NCBI GenBank assembly: GCA_947165405.1
Contig: CAMVAG010000056.1
Span: forward strand, 1-10,773
From: an uncultured Selenomonadales bacterium
GTDB lineage: Bacteria > Bacillota > Negativicutes > Selenomonadales > Selenomonadaceae
Direction: 5' to 3'
DNA length: 10,773 bases
Below the pieces are notes generated by a model, which saw nothing but the letters and a program-made list of their open reading frames with translations, ran no database searches and was not told the origin of the DNA. Positions 8,201 through 10,773 of this stretch are shown one piece after another; positions within the stretch are counted from its first letter, which is position 1, and each line of letters begins with the position of its first letter. A program made the position numbers and the translations under genes.

Positions 8201-8449
8201 TTCCGTGCGCTGTTGCTTGAGCGATTCCGCCTCCCGCTGCCTGAAACGCGGATTGTCAATCGTCAACGCAATGTAATCTGCCAGTTGCAATTCTTCGCGA
8301 ATCTCGGCAACGCGTTGCGGGTCAATCGTCGTATTTTGCTCGGCAGTCAGTCGTTTCTTCCAATTTTCATAAGCGGCTCGAATTTTTTTCACGTTGTCGG
8401 GAGGGTCGAATTCCAAGCCGAGCATTTCAAAAATATTTCGTTTAGCCAA
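5237..8449 (-). CDS. Large J-like, zinc-ribbon and FN3-like multidomain protein
   Basis: The predicted protein has 1070 residues. Residues 3-75 look like a J domain (NIFEMLGL-x-FDPPDN-x-KKIRAAYENWKKRL, later IDNPRFRQRE), but AEQ stands where HPD is expected. A helical region follows to about 320. Next come two four-Cys knuckles, C331/C334/C351/C354 and C362/C365/C376/C379, and a helical linker. From about 500 to 850 there are probably three FN3-like beta domains (VSWQAP..., FIWRLP..., VFFKWKS...), then further beta-rich sequence to the end. No signal peptide or membrane helix is seen, so it is cytoplasmic. J proteins bring clients to Hsp70 and stimulate its ATPase; this one lies one gene downstream of an Hsp70, but the missing HPD suggests a docking or scaffold role. 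The TTG start at 8449 is chosen because GAGGAGG (8457-8463) is 7 bases upstream; the TTG at 8455 is only one base away from it. Confidence 0.85.
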   Translation of the reverse strand: MAKRNIFEMLGLEFDPPDNVKKIRAAYENWKKRLTAEQNTTIDPQRVAEIREELQLADYIALTIDNPRFRQREAESLKQQRTEELRLYIEIQRGETQGTLQVNQSQIRQVRDKLRLSPATIEATYKEQGFEIKPAKTAQKILATLNSFFMSDSIMEELRRNFETFRQVPDEKNFPWSANVHDLYELAFFIENQIEPSPEFYRRRSTEDLREIFREEAKKYSAPIAQWQAIKTLLNIAQSQVFNTNDSRFKYDHSLKIETLADFFAKIKAAPDLFKRDNYFADNCINHIRRAFPNFLDYELSAALYNKAAGLLKNPYEATDDDGENFFWVTCANCGAFEKFRTREEGERARCKICGDNFFVECPKCGKKLPALAERCTACNFSISELKRFSNYIAEANSMLNLVEQARNADEDVHLVMAEIIKILAKARLLKPESNDLKKIEWRINKIANELKKRELFAWAEKKLPSLSIAPDKAVSDCIEILRKIKDYKPAQDRLKLIPPKAPPVIVAALKENYSPVNNSSIGKISVKAKSSSLAETNTNLICNVSWQAPADLGLTYTLIKKINGVPQTYRDGEILIENTDKLEFIDTDVKPGVLYGYAIFSTRLEAVSSPKTTTAVHYSDLDEKKLIAKTEDGSCKFIWRLPSENCLGIRILRSDSAGKSVVVADCVQSPFVDNTVKNRKQYQYRLQCVYHAAEDALNNSEKFFSRQSHDENLSGVWKIDRTYKYSSGLTVTLTPEKPPKPVENLICTVKGGRVFFKWKSTGDFDIWFKEVIKEPAKLDKKIFATADIDELLGSGVVYKKAESINEACDFPLSNDNVKIAVVSATREAALVNEIVTCANVDPCEIDSVKTQIDAGGLRLVLKSIPENLYLIHYKINTSDADELYATIEMAKARQMNRIYATKYAQDTFISQTHLPPKEIYITVIGEYKFSDGTAAWCAPSTLTLDNRPKEIISYHLEWGTSGLFKKEIHAKDCKLIIESTACPAPKMSLVCRRDGRMNIEAGDSATRTLGNIRAYPEGYTGGRLEIDLPNETWKDISTGTVVKLMTSKEDEKRFELKASRPDSLIVPKK

Positions 8450-8456
8450 ACTCAAT

Positions 8457-8463
8457 CCTCCTC
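8457..8463 (-). promoter_or_regulatory. Ribosome binding site deciding the start of the J-like gene
   Basis: GAGGAGG on the coding strand lies between the MNT-HEPN stop (8468-8470) and two in-frame TTG codons. Spacing is 1 base to TTG 8455 and 7 bases to TTG 8449, so the downstream TTG is the likely start. Confidence 0.7.
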
Positions 8464-8467
8464 AAAA

Positions 8468-9175
8468 TCAATCGGAAATTTTTTCGGTCACGGTCGCCGC
8501 GAAGTCGTCCAGCAAGAAAATATATTTTCGCGCCACATGATTGTAAATTTCGTTGGCGGTTTCCTCGTCGTAAGTGTGGCTTGAAAGATTTCGTTTCTCC
8601 AACATGTCAAGCCAAGCTTCGGCGTCGACAATCAACTCCGTTTGAAAGGCCTTTCTTATCGCACTGCGCGGGCTGTTGACTTCAATTCCCTCGTAATCCA
8701 AAAAAGCCTTCATGAGTTTCCACGCCAACTCAAAACAAAATTCAAAGCGTTGAATCAAACCGTCAAGATAAAGTTCGTCCGCCGCGATGTCCTTTTCAAG
8801 AGCCGCATGAAGTTTTGACACGGCGCGAGAAAAATCTTCGTGCTTAAGTTTAATTTGTTCAAGCGTCATCAAAGCACCGTCCTTGTCTGCGGCGAAAAGT
8901 AATTTGCCTTCGCGAGAAATATTTCTCAACAGATTTTCGCCTGCCGTGTCCAAATTTATTATGTCTGCCGTGTAAGGAAAATTTTCTTTGTCGAAGTCCG
9001 CCGCAAGTTGTGCGTGAATCGGGCGGGAAAATTTTATTGCCAAGTCCACGTCGGAAGTTCTTTTATAATCGCCGCGTGCTCGTGAGCCGAAAATTTTTAC
9101 CAGAGCCAAACCGTCTTTGCGGGCGAATAAAATTTTAAGCAGCGACTTTAAATGCCTGTTCGATAAGCCGTACAT
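8468..9175 (-). CDS. Fused MNT nucleotidyltransferase - HEPN (MntA-HepT-like) protein
   Basis: This is one polypeptide of 235 residues with two domains. Residues 1-95 are a minimal nucleotidyltransferase: GSRARGDYKRTSDVDLAI, with G30-S31, D42 and D44, and D71 as the probable third carboxylate. Residues 103-235 are a HEPN domain of the HI0074/HepT type, with R195-N-L-S-S-H200-T-Y202, an exact RX4HXY. In known two-gene systems HEPN is an RNase toxin, and the MNT antitoxin AMPylates the motif tyrosine to silence it. Here both sit on one chain and all key residues are kept, so it is probably a self-modifying effector. The ATG at 9175 is 2 bases after the Hsp70 stop. A TTG at 9181 (two codons longer) overlaps that stop. 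Neither has a clear ribosome binding site, so translational coupling is likely. The protein may also give a shorter HEPN product from ATG 8869. Confidence 0.9.
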   Translation of the reverse strand: MYGLSNRHLKSLLKILFARKDGLALVKIFGSRARGDYKRTSDVDLAIKFSRPIHAQLAADFDKENFPYTADIINLDTAGENLLRNISREGKLLFAADKDGALMTLEQIKLKHEDFSRAVSKLHAALEKDIAADELYLDGLIQRFEFCFELAWKLMKAFLDYEGIEVNSPRSAIRKAFQTELIVDAEAWLDMLEKRNLSSHTYDEETANEIYNHVARKYIFLLDDFAATVTEKISD

Positions 9176-9177
9176 TT

Positions 9178-10773
9178 TCAATCGGAGGAAATGCGCAACT
9201 GATGAACGGCACTGCGCTCAACGTCAATTTCGGATTCGGTGCGCAGGAAAGTTTCAAAAACCTCATTGGTCTTGGTGTTGACTGCCTCGACGTGCACGCC
9301 CGAAGCGTCGACTTTGAACGTGACTTTAATCGGAGTGTCGCGGCTCGTGTTCGGCGGAAGATTGACGACAAGCTCGCCCAAAAGTTTGACATTGTGCGCG
9401 GGGTCGGTCGCTTGAGGATTGCCGTCCTCGTCGACGCAGGGAATCAACGTATCGTCGGTCGAACGATTTTCAAAGGCACGCAGGCGAACAAGTTCCTGAT
9501 TGTCTTCAAGCGGATAATAAGTCTTCGTGAACACGGCGGGCATCTTCTCGCCAATTTTTATAAAGTTTTCCAAAACGTAAGTTTGCTTGCCGCCGTTCAT
9601 ATCGACGACGCCCGGTCCGAACGAGCGCGGCGTTTGGTCTTCGACGGTAAATTTGCTTGTGAGCTGTTCGGCATGTGGAGTTTCGTCGCCGGAAGTTTCA
9701 TTGCCTTGCGCGGAAGGGTTGTCGACTTCCTCAACCAACATGCTTGCGTAAATCGCCGCGCCTTTTGCAACGGCTTGGTCGGGGTCGTGCTGTTGAACTT
9801 TGCCGGGAAATTTCGACTCAACCGCATTGATTATCATCGGCATGTAAGTCGAGCCGCCGACAAGCAAGACGGTATCAATCGCGGCGTCGGGAACTTGTTC
9901 CAAAGTGGCGTCAACAAAATTCATCGTCTTTGCCACGAGGTCGGAAGTCATTTGCTCAAAGTCAGAACGCTTGATAACAATTTCGGTGCGCGAGCCGTTC
10001 ACGTCGATACGAAGCTTGGCGGATTGTTTCTTGCTCAATTTGCGTTTTGCCTCTTCGACTTTGCTGAAAATATCTTGCCGAGTTTCCGCGCTGATTTCTT
10101 CGGGCATCAAGCCGTTGTCATCGCAGCAGGCGTGGAGGATGTGATTGAAAAGTTTTTCGTCCCAATCTTTGCCGCCGAGTTTATCGTCGCCGCCGGTAGC
10201 AAGCACCGTGATTTTCTGAACGTCGCGTCCCGAATCGTTTTGCGCCATCGACATTTTTATAATCGTCACGTCGAAAGTGCCGCCGCCCAAGTCGTAAACC
10301 AAAATCGTCCTGTCCTCTTGAAATTGACGGGCGCAATAGCTCAAAGCAGCCGCAGTCGGTTCGTTAATCAAACTCAAGACGTTCAGCCCGGCAAGTTCGC
10401 CCGCCTGCTTTGTGGCAGCACGTTCCTCCAGTCCGAAATAAGCCGGCACCGTGATAACCGCGTCCTCAATCTTTCCGCCTTGAGCCTCGACCAAATTTTT
10501 AAGCCGTGTCAAAATCAACGCGCTGATTTCAACGGGCGTGTAAGTCTTGCCGTCAAATTCGTAAGTGCGCACGGGAAGCTTGCCTATCTCGCGCTTGACG
10601 AATTGAACGACGCGTTCGCCGTCAGTCTCAACATTTTCCTTAGCCGCCTGCCCGACGACAACATTGGTTTCATTTTCAAAGAAGACGACGCTTGCAACGG
10701 TGTTTGAATCGTCCTCGTTGTTGCGAATCACTTCGGGGTTGCCGTTCGAATCCAAACGCGCTATGCAAGAATA
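9178..10773 (-). CDS. Hsp70 (DnaK-like) chaperone lacking the C-terminal lid (N-terminus outside window)
   Basis: The frame is open through base 10773, and 531 residues are visible. The first residues, YSCIARLDSNGNPEVIRN, align just after the Hsp70 phosphate-1 motif (IDLGTT), so only a dozen or so residues are missing. ATPase-domain signatures are intact: VPAYFGLEERAATKQAG, NEPTAAALSY, VYDLGGGTFDVT (about 159-170), ATGGDDKLGGKDWD and VLLVGGSTYMPMI (about 302-314). The interdomain linker is acidic and divergent, without the usual DVLLLDV. A beta-sandwich substrate domain follows (GEKMPAVFTKTYYP, FKVDASGVHVEAVN). The protein stops soon after this, so the helical lid of about 100 residues and any EEVD-like tail are absent. 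It is therefore an accessory Hsp70 and not the housekeeping DnaK. It is the first visible gene of the block that continues with MNT-HEPN, the J-like protein and the GTPase. Confidence 0.93.
   Translation of the reverse strand, partial: YSCIARLDSNGNPEVIRNNEDDSNTVASVVFFENETNVVVGQAAKENVETDGERVVQFVKREIGKLPVRTYEFDGKTYTPVEISALILTRLKNLVEAQGGKIEDAVITVPAYFGLEERAATKQAGELAGLNVLSLINEPTAAALSYCARQFQEDRTILVYDLGGGTFDVTIIKMSMAQNDSGRDVQKITVLATGGDDKLGGKDWDEKLFNHILHACCDDNGLMPEEISAETRQDIFSKVEEAKRKLSKKQSAKLRIDVNGSRTEIVIKRSDFEQMTSDLVAKTMNFVDATLEQVPDAAIDTVLLVGGSTYMPMIINAVESKFPGKVQQHDPDQAVAKGAAIYASMLVEEVDNPSAQGNETSGDETPHAEQLTSKFTVEDQTPRSFGPGVVDMNGGKQTYVLENFIKIGEKMPAVFTKTYYPLEDNQELVRLRAFENRSTDDTLIPCVDEDGNPQATDPAHNVKLLGELVVNLPPNTSRDTPIKVTFKVDASGVHVEAVNTKTNEVFETFLRTESEIDVERSAVHQLRISSD

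Noticed and set aside
9202..10707. Plus-strand open frame of 501 codons opposite the Hsp70 gene
   Set aside because: It is antisense to a clearly conserved Hsp70 and shows no recognisable domain. Long opposite-strand frames are a known by-product of codon use in Hsp70 genes.
1..10773. Insertion sequences, integrases, tRNA or attachment sites marking a mobile island
   Set aside because: I found no transposase, integrase or tRNA gene. If the region is mobile, its borders lie outside the window.

Overview
The window looks like a piece of an anaerobic Firmicutes-type chromosome, possibly Negativicutes. The pointers are strong GGAGG-type ribosome binding sites, frequent TTG starts, a TIGR04076-type protein and an F420-hydrogenase-beta/pyruvyl-transferase pair. 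A Sec-exported protein and a peptidoglycan glycosyltransferase are also present. Base composition is moderate with many A/T runs. The assignment is inference only; there is no rRNA or other marker gene here.

Layout. Almost everything lies on the minus strand, in two blocks separated by one plus-strand gene. Block A (2734 down to 1) is a cell-envelope operon. An extended -10 promoter near 2769-2777 drives a membrane-anchored GT51 glycosyltransferase. It is followed by a polysaccharide pyruvyl transferase broken by a one-base frameshift, then a two-[4Fe-4S] F420-hydrogenase-beta-like protein that runs off the left edge. A 355-base divergent intergenic region (2735-3089) holds this promoter, a foldable segment and the leader of a small plus-strand TIGR04076-type gene (3090-3407). 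That gene shares a TTAA with the stop codon of the convergent gene at 3404-3991.

Block B (10773 down to 4050, possibly to 3404) is the part of most interest. Reading downstream it encodes: an Hsp70 without its C-terminal helical lid (N-terminus off the right edge); one polypeptide fusing a minimal nucleotidyltransferase (MntA-like antitoxin) to a HEPN domain (HepT-like toxin) with an intact RX4HXY motif; a protein of about 1070 residues with a degenerate J-like N-terminus, two four-cysteine zinc knuckles and FN3-like beta domains; and a P-loop GTPase with N-terminal cysteine pairs, resembling the double-GTPase (DO-GTPase) type. The first junction is 2 bases or an overlap, and the later gaps are 18 and 29 bases. 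This tight packing suggests one cotranscribed system.

How they may work together (inference). The lidless Hsp70 and J-like protein could form a sensing or client-recognition arm. The GTPase would be a switch, and the MNT-HEPN protein a self-inhibited RNase effector. I know of no described system with exactly this gene set, so it is the main candidate for an undescribed biological-conflict or stress module. A secreted protein follows after a heptanucleotide repeat array and may or may not belong to the operon.
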